Positions 25,046 through 36,119 of a DNA stretch of 64,000 nt are shown piece by piece. The stretch's first letter is position 1; each line of letters opens with the position of its first letter. Location of the stretch: NCBI RefSeq assembly GCF_000003815.2, contig NC_049991.1, positions 7,030,087 through 7,094,086 of the forward strand, written 5' to 3'. The DNA is from Branchiostoma floridae (lineage: Eukaryota; Chordata; Leptocardii; Amphioxiformes; Branchiostomatidae). The position numbers and the translations under genes were made by a program. The notes below the pieces were generated by a model that did not search any database, was not told where the DNA came from, and saw only the letters and a program-made list of their open reading frames with translations.

Positions 25046-27055
25046 TGAAAATCTTAGAAATTTGCCAAAAGATGAGAGATACTTTATTAAAGAATTAGGT
25101 TAGACCGGTATTTAAAGATTTCTCGCGGTTGTAACAATCGGTAACTATATGGCTAGCCAACTCAACTGGACAATTTTCAGTTTTCAGAGCAACTTACAAC
25201 CCACATATCCGATGTACATTTTATTTAGTTCATTGACCATTTACCACGGCATTTGAGTCATATTTCATTTCTAAAGTCGTTTATCGCGTTCTTGATGTTC
25301 TAATGTGGTATCTCACTGCACTTGGAGCACCGGTGTGGCACTGCGGGGTTCGTCAACTGAGGCACTGATGTGTTATTTTTGCCTTTTTAAAAACAATTTT
25401 AGATATTCCGTAATACTTAAAAGTATGACTTTGTAGACGAACACCACACTACCGCACCGGTGCCCCAGGTACGTGCAGTGAGATACCGCCTTCAGGTTCA
25501 CCAATGTTCGATGTTTCAGCCCCTTCAGCAGAAACGGGAACAGGAGACTGTTTCGTGAGCACTTCCGTTTGCGTCAAATCACCTCCTTCTCACATCGTCT
25601 CCCTGGTGACCAACCAGATGTTTGTACTTTTTCAAGAGGAGCAACTTCCGAAGTGTGGAACAAGGTTACATGATAAATGGTAGGATGATAAAGACCGTGA
25701 AGCCGATGTTGTTACAACTATGTATACAGTTAGTTTAATGCCCCAGCAGATCTTCTGGTGGCAAATTCGTTATGCATGTAGGTCAAGGTAGCATACATGG
25801 CCTACTATTTTGCTACCATGGATTTTAGTTTTTTTTTTGTTGAACTTTATAAACATTATTACAGATCGCAAAGCATCAGAAGCAGGAGAAGGAAACAATA
25901 TGTTTTACGCCTTGGATTATCATAGTTTGCTACAGATTTTTAAACATACCACAAAAGACAATGATGAGGCAAGAAATTATGCCATATCGGCCCACACTTT
26001 TACACTGACCTATCTGCCAATAGTATGACACTGACTGAGCTATGTGGCAGACGGTCTTGTGGTAAGGATTGTTGACTTATTTAGTAAATGTTCTGGGTTC
26101 AAATCCCTCAAGTAGATCTCAGAGTTGTGCCCTTGGGGAAAACACTTTACACGCCTATTCCTTTACTTCACTCAGGTGAGTAGATCAAACCTTAAGCTTA
26201 CAGTCAAGTGTCTGGGTTGACATCTTCACCTGCTTTGTCAATCAACTTCTACTTCGGAATCCACAGACTATTTATGGTATCGAAAGTTCGTTGTTCTCCA
26301 ACAAAACTAATTATAGTTTTCTTAGGGCTGACAGTTGATTACTTCCGTGCAATGGCCAAGTGTGCAGAATGTCCCATTTGTTTTCGGTTTCTTGTGACTT
26401 CCATCCCCAGTCGAGTCATACCAAAGGTTTAGAAAAAGAATACATACCGCTTTCTTTTCTTAGCAATCAGCATTTGAGAACTAGTATAGTGATTGAGAAC
26501 AAACCACAATCACTGGACTATCCCCTGCTAAAGTAAATGCACACGGTTTTGTGTGTGTATGTGTGTGTGTCTAAGGAGGGCGGAGGGAGGAAACGCCCAT
26601 TGAACAATTTTTGACTGATATCAAGAATTGAAAAGCATTTTCTCAGACTTCCTTACACGTCCAAGTAACAGATCACCCTATAACTATGTCCAGTCTTCTT
26701 ATCAAAATCAGCCAAGAGGTCGAATCAGGATGTCACACAAAAATCATAAAGAATTCCTTATACCTGTTCTTGTTGCTTTAAAATTAGTGTCTGACAGTCA
26801 TGATAAATCTTTTACTAATAAGACATCCGTGATATGCATATCCATTCTCCACAGGACGCATCTGACGACAGAACAAGTAGTAAGCTATGCGTCGTCTCAT
26901 CATATCACCGGACTCCCGCACATAATCAACACCTAGCATGTTTCCCTTAGTCAATCAAAACGAGCTTAATGTTCCCGTACGGACCGTAGCATGGCTCCGT
27001 CGCCCAAGAAGCCGGCCTTCCCCGTCCACCGGTCCCAAGGACGTACCCTGTTTGC
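25046..27055. other. Intergenic, no gene seen
   Basis: AT-rich sequence with an imperfect inverted pair around 25310-25490 (GGTATCTCACTGCACTTGGA against its near reverse complement), probably the ends of an old MITE. It also holds the SINE at 26037 and a short GT-rich run near 26550. Confidence 0.35.
26037..26210 (+). mobile_element. tRNA-derived SINE (diverged)
   Basis: B box GGGTTCAAATCCC at 26095-26107, then TTGGGGAAAACACTTTACAC...CACTCAGGTGAGTA. This is the same tail module as the SINE at 23193. The ends are approximate. Confidence 0.55.
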
Positions 27056-27058
27056 TAA

Positions 27059-27244
27059 GGCCCCCTTTCCACTAGACGGCGATCACTCTGCGCTCTCTCT
27101 GCGATCTACACTTTGACATATCGCTCAACAAATTGTATAGAAAAGAAACGAATCTTTTTACGCTTTGTGTGTTTTGTTGTCTTCTCGGTCAAACTTTTAC
27201 GTTTTGCATGATATACAGTATAGTATGAAAGAGGATGTTACACA
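27059..27244. mobile_element. MITE, Harbinger-like family A (partial)
   Basis: A TAA then GGCCCCCTTTCCACTAGACG starts the element. The interior runs parallel to the copy at 13354 in the same orientation. It breaks off after GTTACACA, exactly where the copy at 27248 begins, so it was interrupted or truncated there. Confidence 0.65.
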
Positions 27245-27247
27245 TAA

Positions 27248-27463
27248 GGCCTCCTTTCCACTAGACGGCGATCGCGCTGTGCTCTCACTGCGACCCAAAT
27301 AGAACACGTGTAACCCTTGATTTCAACTGAACGGACAACAAAACACATTCAAATAGTGTAAATAAAAAGTTCGCTTCTTTTCTATGTAGTTCGTTGAGCG
27401 ATCTGTAAAATTTTAGTCGCAGAGAGAGTGCCGCGAGAGTGCCGTCCTTGTGGAAATGGGGTA
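27248..27463. mobile_element. MITE, Harbinger-like family A (complete, inverted)
   Basis: About 216 bp, flanked by TAA on both sides (27245-27247 and 27464-27466). The ends are GGCCTCCTTTCCACTAGACG and its inverse. The interior runs in the opposite direction to the neighbouring copy, as shown by ACAACAAAACACA and TCGTTGAGCGATCTG. Confidence 0.75.
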
Positions 27464-27466
27464 TAA

Positions 27467-27712
27467 AGCCTTCTATCTACTAGACGGCGAGTTCAGAGCA
27501 AACATACAGTTGCCAAAACTGTATTTGTATAACCATTTGTTTCACACTTGAAATATGATGAAATCTGTCAAAGTATCATCCCTAAGACAAGAAAAAACAC
27601 AAAATGTAACATAGTTCGTTTTTTGTATGAAATTTATTCTTCCATCTATCAAATGTTAGGTCACTCAGAAGTCGTAGCATGGTCGCAGCCTCGTCTGAAA
27701 ATGGGGTGAAAT
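27467..27712. mobile_element. MITE, family A, degenerate third copy
   Basis: Left end CCTTCTATCTACTAGACGGC and right end GTCGCAGCCTCGTCTGAAAA followed by TGGGGT are weak versions of the family termini. The interior is diverged. It forms a cluster with the two copies immediately before it. Confidence 0.4.
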
Positions 27713-29280
27713 TACGTTGTCTTTTATTAATGTCCTTATAATTATAGCAATCCATTACAAGATAGCGACGTGATAAGTTTATCTCGAACTTTGGCCCCTC
27801 CGTGAATGCCTACTGGTCCTCCCATTCATTATACTATTATCACTACATCTTCCACCAGAAGGATCAAAGGCATTCTTTAAAGTGGTAGCTGTGATAAATT
27901 CTTTTATTCAATTGTGACTTGTCAATTGGGACCATTCCGAGTTGCGGGGAAACTCAGTAATATTGTTGTCTAAGCTATTTCATTTGTCGAAGAATGACAA
28001 ATGTCGTCTTTTCAGTGTGTTCTGTATTGTATACGAGCGAAAAATAGCTATCGTCAAAAATCAAATTGTAACATTTATAAAACTCGATGAGAATATTTTG
28101 CACATTTCATATGATGTGTAAATGTAAGCAAGTCTAACAGGTATTTTTTTACATTTATTACTAATGTGAAAATTATAGCTTCCAATTTTTTACTGATTCA
28201 GAATCTGTTATTTTTCACTCACTGATCTATTCATTCATTCACCTACTCATTTATTCACAAATTACTCATTGTTACTTCCATTCATTCACTCACTCACTCA
28301 CTCACTCACTCACTCACTCACTCACTCACTCACTCACTCACTCACTCACTCACTCACTCACTCACTCAATTTATTCTTTTCATATAAAGCTTAAAAGGTC
28401 CCTACGTTCTTCCCTCACTATGTATGACTGTTTCTGCGGTATATTTATCCATAAAGTCCACATGAGGCCAAATATTTACTGTTTGTTACCCACTACTCAT
28501 ATCCGGATTGAAGTGGGTACATTAAATCATAGCGATAAATTATCATGTGTAAATTTACGGAAAAAAACCCATAGCGCTGTTTTAAACAACAGAATAATAT
28601 GTAAAATGCTGGTTTTGAGTAGTATACCTCCTATATTTCATATCTTTGCTCTAGAAAAGAATGTGCAATTTCATGTTTCTCATTTTTAGTCATTGTCACT
28701 CACTCACTCACTCACCCACTCAACACTCCCTCACTCACATTCATTCACACTGTAATAAAAGAATGCAATAGCAAAATCAATGAATACATTGTGACTAATA
28801 CACCGAGGTTATCAACTCAATTCAAGAAAAGCAATACAAATGCAAATGAACTCAAAACGCTGCATCTGAGCATCTGAATAAATAATCATAGAGTATCTTA
28901 TATCTTTGAAATAGAAATATCAGTATACCCTCTCAGTTGATATATTTCAAAAGCGAAGTAAAAATCATTTATGTATGTATGAGAAACTTTAATGCCTTCT
29001 GTTGACACTCCAGCAGGGATAGATTGTATGCATTTGTTTCAATCTTTAACGTAAGTCAAGTCACTATGATGATAATAAAGACGTCAATAGATATCCTTGG
29101 GGGATCATCCAACATTACCTGAACAAAATACAAGACTATATCGAAAACAAAGGCGACTGAAGACCAAACACCTCAGAGACAAGTATGGTCTTCACAAGCA
29201 CGAAGATTCTTCATCAATCTTTTAAAAGCGATGTCAGTAACAATATATCATGTGCTCTATCTTTGTCTTCTGTAGCGTAT
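27713..29280. other. Intergenic with tetranucleotide repeats
   Basis: No gene is recognised. The main features are the CACT arrays listed separately, in AT-rich sequence. Confidence 0.45.
28285..28368. repeat. (CACT)n microsatellite
   Basis: About 20 near-perfect tetranucleotide units, preceded by interrupted ATTC units. A second short array of the same unit lies at about 28695-28750. Confidence 0.95.
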
Positions 29281-30130
29281 CTTAATCTGTATTGTCTGTA
29301 GACAATGGCGCCAAGCGTGAGCCTCTTATCGTCGTCACGTTAAGGCACCATTGTGTGCGGGTTTGGGCCTTGGAAGCCCAAGTGGTCCAAACACACTTCT
29401 TTGTAGAGCCCAGTTTATCGGAAAGGACGTAAACGCTTCCTGATAAACTATAAACAACGCCGAAAGGACATCAAACGCGAGCTGGCCTGCGGTTGGTTAA
29501 AGCTACCGATTTAAATGGCACGACGGTTATAACGAATGCCTTTTTGAAATCTACGAAGGGCGGGTATAAAGTTCAGTGGTTGAAAGCTGCAGGTGTCATA
29601 CGATTTCTACATTAATTAACATTAATACAGGTACTTCAAGAAGATAAGATGATCGCCGTGTGTTTCTAGGATGCTAATGACTCTTTCGGAGGGAGCCTAT
29701 ATCCCTCTATACACAAGGAAATACAGGTCGCCCCATCCAATGAAGTGTCCGACTCCATTAAAACCCAATATTCCCGCCTCCACTAAAATTGCAAAAATAA
29801 CCAAAGGCGTCCATATTGCTATCAAAATGCACTGTGACTCTTTGTTTCTCGTCTGGCCAATTATATTGGCACACAGTCCCGCAATCGCGGAGACCGGTAA
29901 TTTATCGGGCTGGGTAAACTTCTCCTCCCTTGTGGCCGGTCCGAAAAACAATGTCCCCCCGCCGGGAGTTCCGGGGTTGCATGGTACACCTGAAATGGTA
30001 GAACACCTGAGGACCCCTCGGGCGTCTTTTTAATGAAGTCTGTTAAAAATTGACCTTCCAAAATCAACCTCGGAAATGCTTAGGTCGTGCGGACGGCAAA
30101 GTTTTGCTACATTCTGTCCAATTTGCTAAC
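29281..30130. other. Unique GC-richer non-coding block, possible regulatory DNA
   Basis: A non-repetitive, compositionally distinct block between AT-rich flanks. It holds several short inverted motifs: ACAATGG...CCATTGT (Sox-like), TTTATCGGAAAGG...CCTGATAAAC, CTTGGAAGCCCAAG, and GGCCAATTATATTGGC (paired CCAAT). Open frames exist on both strands at 29671-30033 but carry no domain signal. It may be an enhancer for either neighbour; nothing more can be shown. Confidence 0.25.
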
Positions 30131-30671
30131 AGTAAGCAGCCGCGGAAAGGCAAACCCTTCAAACACTAAGCAAAGTTTCAATAAGACTCTTGTTGTTCTT
30201 CGCTAAGCAAACTTTACTACCCAAATTTCGGCCACCCGTTTTTTTGAGCGACATGCCTTATCTTGAATAGGAATCTGGAGATTTGCTAGTGGAGTCAAAA
30301 ACACTCCAGCTGAAGAGGAGGGGCTTTATTTGGGTGGTCCGTTGCCCCTAGTTACCCCATCAACAATCCTTGCTACCCTGTCGCATTTGATGGACGTGAC
30401 GTGATTGGATGACATCTACCCCACCTGCGGGCTTGTTTCTTTCAGAAAGGAGTGACAGGGCCGGAAATAGAATCAGGATGGCAGAAATTCTTGTTGACGG
30501 CGGCTTGGCACGATACTTTGAAGTGTGCCGACGTTGATGAGGCGATTTGTAAATTGGACAAAACATTGATAGCGACTTTTGAATGACATACTGTCATCCC
30601 ACCGCCGTTGGTAGGCGACTCAAGCACGCTATGATCCCCACAAGCGGTTAGGTCACGACTGGGCATTAGGA

Positions 30672-31500
30672 GAATTAAAGAAGAATTTTGTTTTTTCAAA
30701 AATAATTAAAATCAGTCCTAAATATTGGGTTTGTGGTATTTAACGTGTATACTCTATATACGTCATGACAAGAATTCCTTTACATTTTGCCGTCTACAAA
30801 TATTTTACAGTGCAAAATTCCATTGGGAGAATTAAAGAAGAATTTTGTTTTTTAAACAATAATTAAAATAAGTCCTTGGGGCTGTGGCATTTAACGTGTA
30901 TACACTACGACATAAGAAGAATTCCAATACAATTGAATCTGCGGTCTTCAAATATCTTTAATACAAAATTATATTAGACTTTTATTTTTAAAAAAATAAT
31001 TAAAATCAGTCCTAAGTATTCCGACTCTGGCATTTAACTTGTGTACACTAGATCCAAACATAGTTTCCTTTATGCTTAGATTTTTGCCGTCTTCAAATAC
31101 TTTTAATACGAAATTACGTTAAAAGTATTATTGAAGAATTTTCTTTTAGTTTTCTTTTAAGATTTTGCCGCCTTCAAATATATTTGAATGCAAAATTAAG
31201 TTAGAAGAATTATTGAAGAATTTTGTTTCTTCAAAAATAATTAAGTTAGAATTGGTCCTGAATGTTGAGACTCCAGCATTAAACGTTTAACACTAGGTCC
31301 TAACAGAGATGCCTTTGCAATTAAATTTTTGGCGTTTCAAATATTTTTTTTATACAAGATCACCTTAGGAGAATCATTGCAGAATTTTGTTTTTCAAACG
31401 TAATTAACATTTGAAAACTATGACATTTGATGTGTGTGCACTCTCTCATAGCAAGGATTCCTTTACAATTAGATTTTGCCGTCTTCAAATATCTTTGATA
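30672..31500. repeat. Degenerate tandem array, about 150-160 bp units
   Basis: Five to six diverged units start near 30672, 30827, 30976, 31127 (short), 31209 and 31371. Each carries GAAGAATTTTGTTTTT, AATAATTAAAAT(C/A)AGTCCT, a GGCATTTAACGTGTATACAC-type block and GCCGTCTTCAAATAT. The units differ by substitutions and indels, so the array is old. Confidence 0.85.
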
Positions 31501-34143
31501 GGCGGCAAACTCACAGGCTTGTTTTATACACAATGAATACAGTACTTCGTACTATCTTGTGTTTTCCCAAGCTAGTATCACACTCATTACATAATAGTCC
31601 ACTATACTTTCAAAACTTTATGAAACCGACACTTTTAAGAATCTTTTGCTGGAGTCTTCTCAATGGGGATACATGACCTCACATTTGACTGAAATAATTT
31701 ATACATTGCGCCCTTAAAAGAGTTGGTTTGAAGGTGTAATTGGAAAATATAGAAAACAAATCAGGCCATACACAACAGCAAATTTTGTTAACCAAAGAAA
31801 ACCATAAAAGCCAAGGTTTTTCTAGCTATAGGCTTTAAACAAAATTAATTTTAGAATCTATTAAAAAATCCATGATTGAATCTGCCGGACAAGATCCTGT
31901 TTTTCTAAATAAGTGGCTTGAATTCAAATGTTGCACCAAAAAGTACCTGTTATCTACCACCGGTCTTGTTTCATCTTATTGATAACCAATTAAATTATCT
32001 TCAACTTTTTCCCCTTGCAAAGATGTAACTAAGCAGAGCAACGAAAGAAATGTACATTTATCAAAATCGAAAACCACAAAATTTGGCGTCGAGTTTGACT
32101 CATGTATAGTTATGAGAAACGCTCAATTAGAATTGACCAACATTACTGGTACTGACCATTTGATTCCAATGATAATACCAAGTAATTGCACCTGTAAGCG
32201 TTTATAGAATTGCCACATCCCAGATATGACTGCTGTCATTGACAAAACAAAATGTACATTTATGAATGAATTGAGTGTGTCGTTCACCTAGTTAAAGTAG
32301 ATAGATATAGATAAAATACATTGGCGGACAGACCAGACCATAAATTGAACAAACCAAATCTATTACAGAAAATCTGCATATGAATGAAACAGACAAAAAT
32401 GGTACACGTGAGGCAGACAGCACCTTTGATAATTCTAAATGATTACGTAAAAGGCAAATTATACATAAGGGATCACAAGAATATGAACTTAAAATCTAAG
32501 CGGTCTCTACGCAAAGATCTTACCACCACAAATTAACCAGTGGAAGCTAATAGCAAATTAAGCAATTCAGTCTCTCACACAATTCAGCCACATCTTTCAT
32601 ATTTTTAAGTTCTCTTACTGTTGTAGACTAACGAATGGAAGTGAAAGCTCACATTGAGTAAAGGCTATTTTACTCAACATGTCATTAGATTGTACTTTTT
32701 TTCATTTTCAAGCACTTGAACTTGTACCACATGCATTCTGAGACTCATTCACAGGGACTAATAAAAGTCAGTGGATTCTGTTCGAATCATCTGACTCTGA
32801 GGAGACCTAATCCAAATGTCAGATTTACTTACTGTGTTATGTACCTTTGTCGACTTAGAGCCTTTTATTATCTAGGTCATGCTATCCAGCGGTAGGTCCA
32901 TAAATGTGAAGTTTTTCGATACATAAAAAGGTCGTGATACGTCAACATGAACAGATAAAACAATTGTGCTGAACAATGACGGTTCGCCTCAACGACCCTG
33001 CGTCAAAGATGATTATGAGGATGACAAACATTAAAGTAATTGCAAACGATTGAAATTTCACCCTAAAGTCCTTGTCATCAATTTGAGACCCTCACACAAT
33101 TTTGCTCCTAACTACTACCATACCCAACCAAGTTTGGTGCTGGGTTGGGAATAGCCTGGAATCCGTCCAATTCTAGTTCCTATTCACTCCTCGCATCCAA
33201 ACGAAATATGTTTTTCATGGCTTTAAGTTTTAGAAATTTATAGTCGGCTGGCGCAGACGACTTTTAAAGACATGTTAGTAGACGACCTCTCAGACCAACT
33301 AACAAATGCAGATGACCTTGCTCATAACCAACCTCAGAACCAATCATGGTTTGCACAGTGTTGGGGTTGATTTTTGGCACTGGCTTTACAAAAACATTTC
33401 CTATCCTTTATTGTTGAGACAATGAAGTGTCTACCCGGTGCGTTCATTGTATCTATCGACAATGTCCTAATATTTATGTTGTGGTCGTCGCCAGGAAATG
33501 TGAAAAACCACGAGGAGAAAGTACTCTCCAAGTAAAGGTTCGGCACCGGCTGTGTTGTCGGGCTTTCCATTATTTTGTTTAAAGAAAATGTAACATTTAA
33601 AAGACATTGTTTCAAACTCAGCTATTGGTTTTGGATGTTTGGTTTGGCATCTTCAAATTCGAGTACATTATCCGATGACAGAACAGAAATAAAAGTTCTA
33701 TCAGAAAAAATGTGTGCACCAAAATGTATGATCTTGCTGTACATAGCGCGTATATATGCAAGGTAACAAATTTTGCATACAAAAATCATCATCTCAAACA
33801 CTAATATAAGCCTCATTGTATCTAAATGATATCTTGTTCTTACCACATAGAACGTTTTCTGTCGAAAAACCGACAAAACATTGATGTAATGTCACAGTAC
33901 TAAAATGTTGCTTAAATACCTTTACATTTCACCTGGAGTCTGTTCTGTGCCATTGCAGATACAAATGCCTACATGTATGCAATACTCTTGATAACGCCAT
34001 TCCCCAGAGCATCAAAATGGTTTAACAGGTTTACAAGCAATTAATTGTTGGAGCACGTTTTCTTCCTATGAGGGGACTTAAAAACCATTCAACAAGACAC
34101 TGGCTTATGCAAACCGAGAGGTAAATTCAAAAAGGAAACGTCT
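31501..34143. other. Intergenic, no gene seen
   Basis: AT-rich sequence without recognisable coding, RNA or repeat structure. Short ORFs here have no protein-like features. Confidence 0.45.
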
Positions 34144-34215
34144 TTCCCACACCGGGAATCGAACCCGGGCCTTGGCGGTGAGAGCGCCAAATCCTAACCA
34201 CTAGACCATATGGGA
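34144..34215 (-). tRNA. tRNA-Glu (CTC)
   Basis: 72 bases on the minus strand fold as a complete cloverleaf. The acceptor stem is TCCCATA/TGTGGGA with one G-T pair. The D arm carries the A box (GGTCTAGTGGTTAGG). The anticodon stem TGGCG/CGCCA is fully paired, with loop CTCTCAC (anticodon CTC), and the T arm carries GGTTCGATTCC. A TTTTT polymerase III terminator follows about 15 bp downstream on that strand. It decodes GAG and looks functional. Confidence 0.9.
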
Positions 34216-34989
34216 CTCGTTGGATAGCGTCTTCTGAAAAAAAGGCATCATATTGATCACAGTCCCTTCAATTGTTAATTATCTCAGTAAGTATTAGCAA
34301 CAGTGCTTATTCTTCTTACAATCAATACTGTTGTGTTTCTGCGCAATATTTCTTCCAAGTCATCGAAGTGTTGTTTTCTACATGAGTGAACTGTAGGTAG
34401 CTTACTTCTATACGTTACAAGTCTAAATTTCATCATTCTATGATATCTTCTTTCAAGGTTGGTACATTCAAGAAAATTCCATATACATGTATTGAAGTCA
34501 CAACTTTTATATCTTGAAAATCATCATCCGGGATATAAAGTCATGAATTATGCGAATCAACAGTTCTATATATACATTCGCAAATTCCATCGCATAATGT
34601 CACATTCTGATACTATTACGTTATTACTGCATGTCTACACATTCAAGTAAATTATAGATCTTGTTCCATAGTTTTTTTTTCTCCAAATACAGTGCTTCGT
34701 TCTTTTGCACATTACTATTAGAAATACGGAAATATATGTTTTTCTCGTTAAAGTGATACATGCTCTGAATTAAAGCATCAAATGTGGCATTTCAAGGGCA
34801 AGACTGGTAGCAGATCTATCATTGTATGATATACCCTTTTTCAATGTAGTTTGAAATGTTTTTCTACATCTTATCTTCAGTGATCCTGTAAATAACGTAT
34901 ATCATCTTTTCATCTCAAAACACAAAATTTTGTACTTTTATCTTTCGTCAGTATTGACTTTCGTGGCACTTAGACAAAAAGGTAACGTT
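34216..34989. other. Spacer between tRNA-Glu copies
   Basis: AT-rich with no gene. The sequence just downstream of each tRNA (minus strand) is similar, showing that the duplication included flanking DNA. Confidence 0.4.
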
Positions 34990-35061
34990 TTCCTACACCG
35001 GGAATCGAACCCGGGCCTTGGCGGTGAGAGGGCAAAATCCTAACCACTAGACCATATGGGA
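34990..35061 (-). pseudogene. tRNA-Glu (CTC) pseudogene
   Basis: This is a near copy of the tRNA at 34144, also 72 bases, with intact A and B boxes and anticodon CTC. The anticodon stem TTGCC/CGCCA has two mismatches (28-42 and 31-39) and the acceptor stem has a C-A mismatch (4-69). It keeps a downstream T run. It could still be transcribed but probably not charged normally. Confidence 0.7.
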
Positions 35062-35168
35062 CTCGCTGAGAAAAACCGGTAGACAATCACTGTGGCCATT
35101 TCAGCCCCTATGGTAGTTTTTGTCTGCAAGCATGCAATAAATTTAAAGCAGTCCAGATGTCTCACTAA

Positions 35169-35414
35169 AGGCCCCCTCTCACTTGACGTGCGGCACGCTT
35201 GCGGCATTGCTGCGTTCGTTCGCTGCGTCACTGTTTTGTTATATTCTGCGCTTTTTTATGAATCAGATATAGCGCAATACGTAAAAGTATAACATAAAAG
35301 ACGACAAAATATACAACAAGTAAGAAAATTCGTTCTTTATCTCTGAAATTCGTTGAGCATCTTCCGAACGCAGCAATGCCGCAAGCGTGCCGCACGTCAA
35401 GTGAGAGGGGGCCT
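35169..35414. mobile_element. MITE with perfect 50-bp inverted repeats
   Basis: A 246-bp element flanked by TAA target duplications (35166-35168 and 35415-35417). The terminal 50 bp (35169-35218 and 35365-35414) are exact reverse complements, starting AGGCCCCCTCTCACTTGACG. The AT-rich interior of about 146 bp has no ORF. Perfect ends indicate recent insertion. TAA duplication and GGCCCCC ends suggest a Harbinger-type family related to family A. Confidence 0.85.
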
Positions 35415-36037
35415 TAAGGGATGACTGCGGTGCGATAGATGTCGCTGAGGAATGAGTCCACTCTTCTACATAGTGCTATCTATATAGTGATTTGTTTGTG
35501 TTATTGAAACCGTCATAAAAAACACAATTTCACTACATGAATCAGTATATATCCCTTTAGCAAGGATTTTTCTTCTTCATACAAAACCGTAACAACAAAA
35601 CCAAATAAATTATTCATCATCTTATAACCGGTGTTAACTAGCGACTTCATAGTCATGCAACGACTGACTTCTGTTCTTTTTAATATCCAAACAATTCTCC
35701 CAAAACTCCCTTGCGATTTCAGACAACAAAACACATACTAAAACCCTTCAATCTTCCACTTCCACTTAAACAAAGACACTCTCCCCGAAAACAATAAAGT
35801 TGCACAAGACTTTGAATAATTGAACACCCTGTTGGAATGCCTGTACGAAAAATCATTATCAATCCTTCATAATCACAAATGATTTTTGACGTGTCTTTCG
35901 TGATGTTTTACATCAACTGAGTCATTGCATAGAGAGACGTTAACAGCTGCGGGTGGTAAAACATTTTTCTCTGCAGTAGAAGTAAAGAAGTTGGATTATC
36001 TTACTGCTGGAGTTGTGTGGATATCTATGCTATAGCC

Positions 36038-36119
36038 ATGGACCGGAGGCGTTTGTACGCTGTTTTGGTCTGTGCGATGATATTCCTGTTTCTACCGGAG
36101 AGCTACGCAGAAAATTACG
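36038..36119 (+). CDS. Polycystin exon 1: signal peptide
   Basis: ATG in good context (GCCATGG). It encodes MDRRRLYAVLVCAMIFLFLP, a basic start then a hydrophobic core, with likely cleavage after ESYA. Donor G|GTAAGT; ends in phase 1 and joins 43242 to make GAT. A candidate acceptor (TTTTTCTCTGCAG, ending 35976) lies upstream, so a further 5' UTR exon is possible. Confidence 0.75.

Noticed and set aside
28285-28750. CACT arrays considered as CRISPR-like repeats
   Set aside because: Simple tetranucleotide microsatellites without spacers, in a eukaryotic genome.
29671-30033. 120-codon ORF (plus) and 84-codon ORF (minus, 29697-29951)
   Set aside because: They overlap on opposite strands, have no domain or splice context, and low-complexity hydrophobic stretches explain both. 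Treated as non-coding.
34990-35061. Second tRNA-Glu as a functional gene
   Set aside because: Three stem mismatches including two in the anticodon stem. Listed as a pseudogene instead.
35920-36037. RFX X-box (ciliary-gene motif) sought upstream of the polycystin gene
   Set aside because: No convincing RYYNYY...RRNRAC match was seen by eye within about 120 bp upstream of the ATG.
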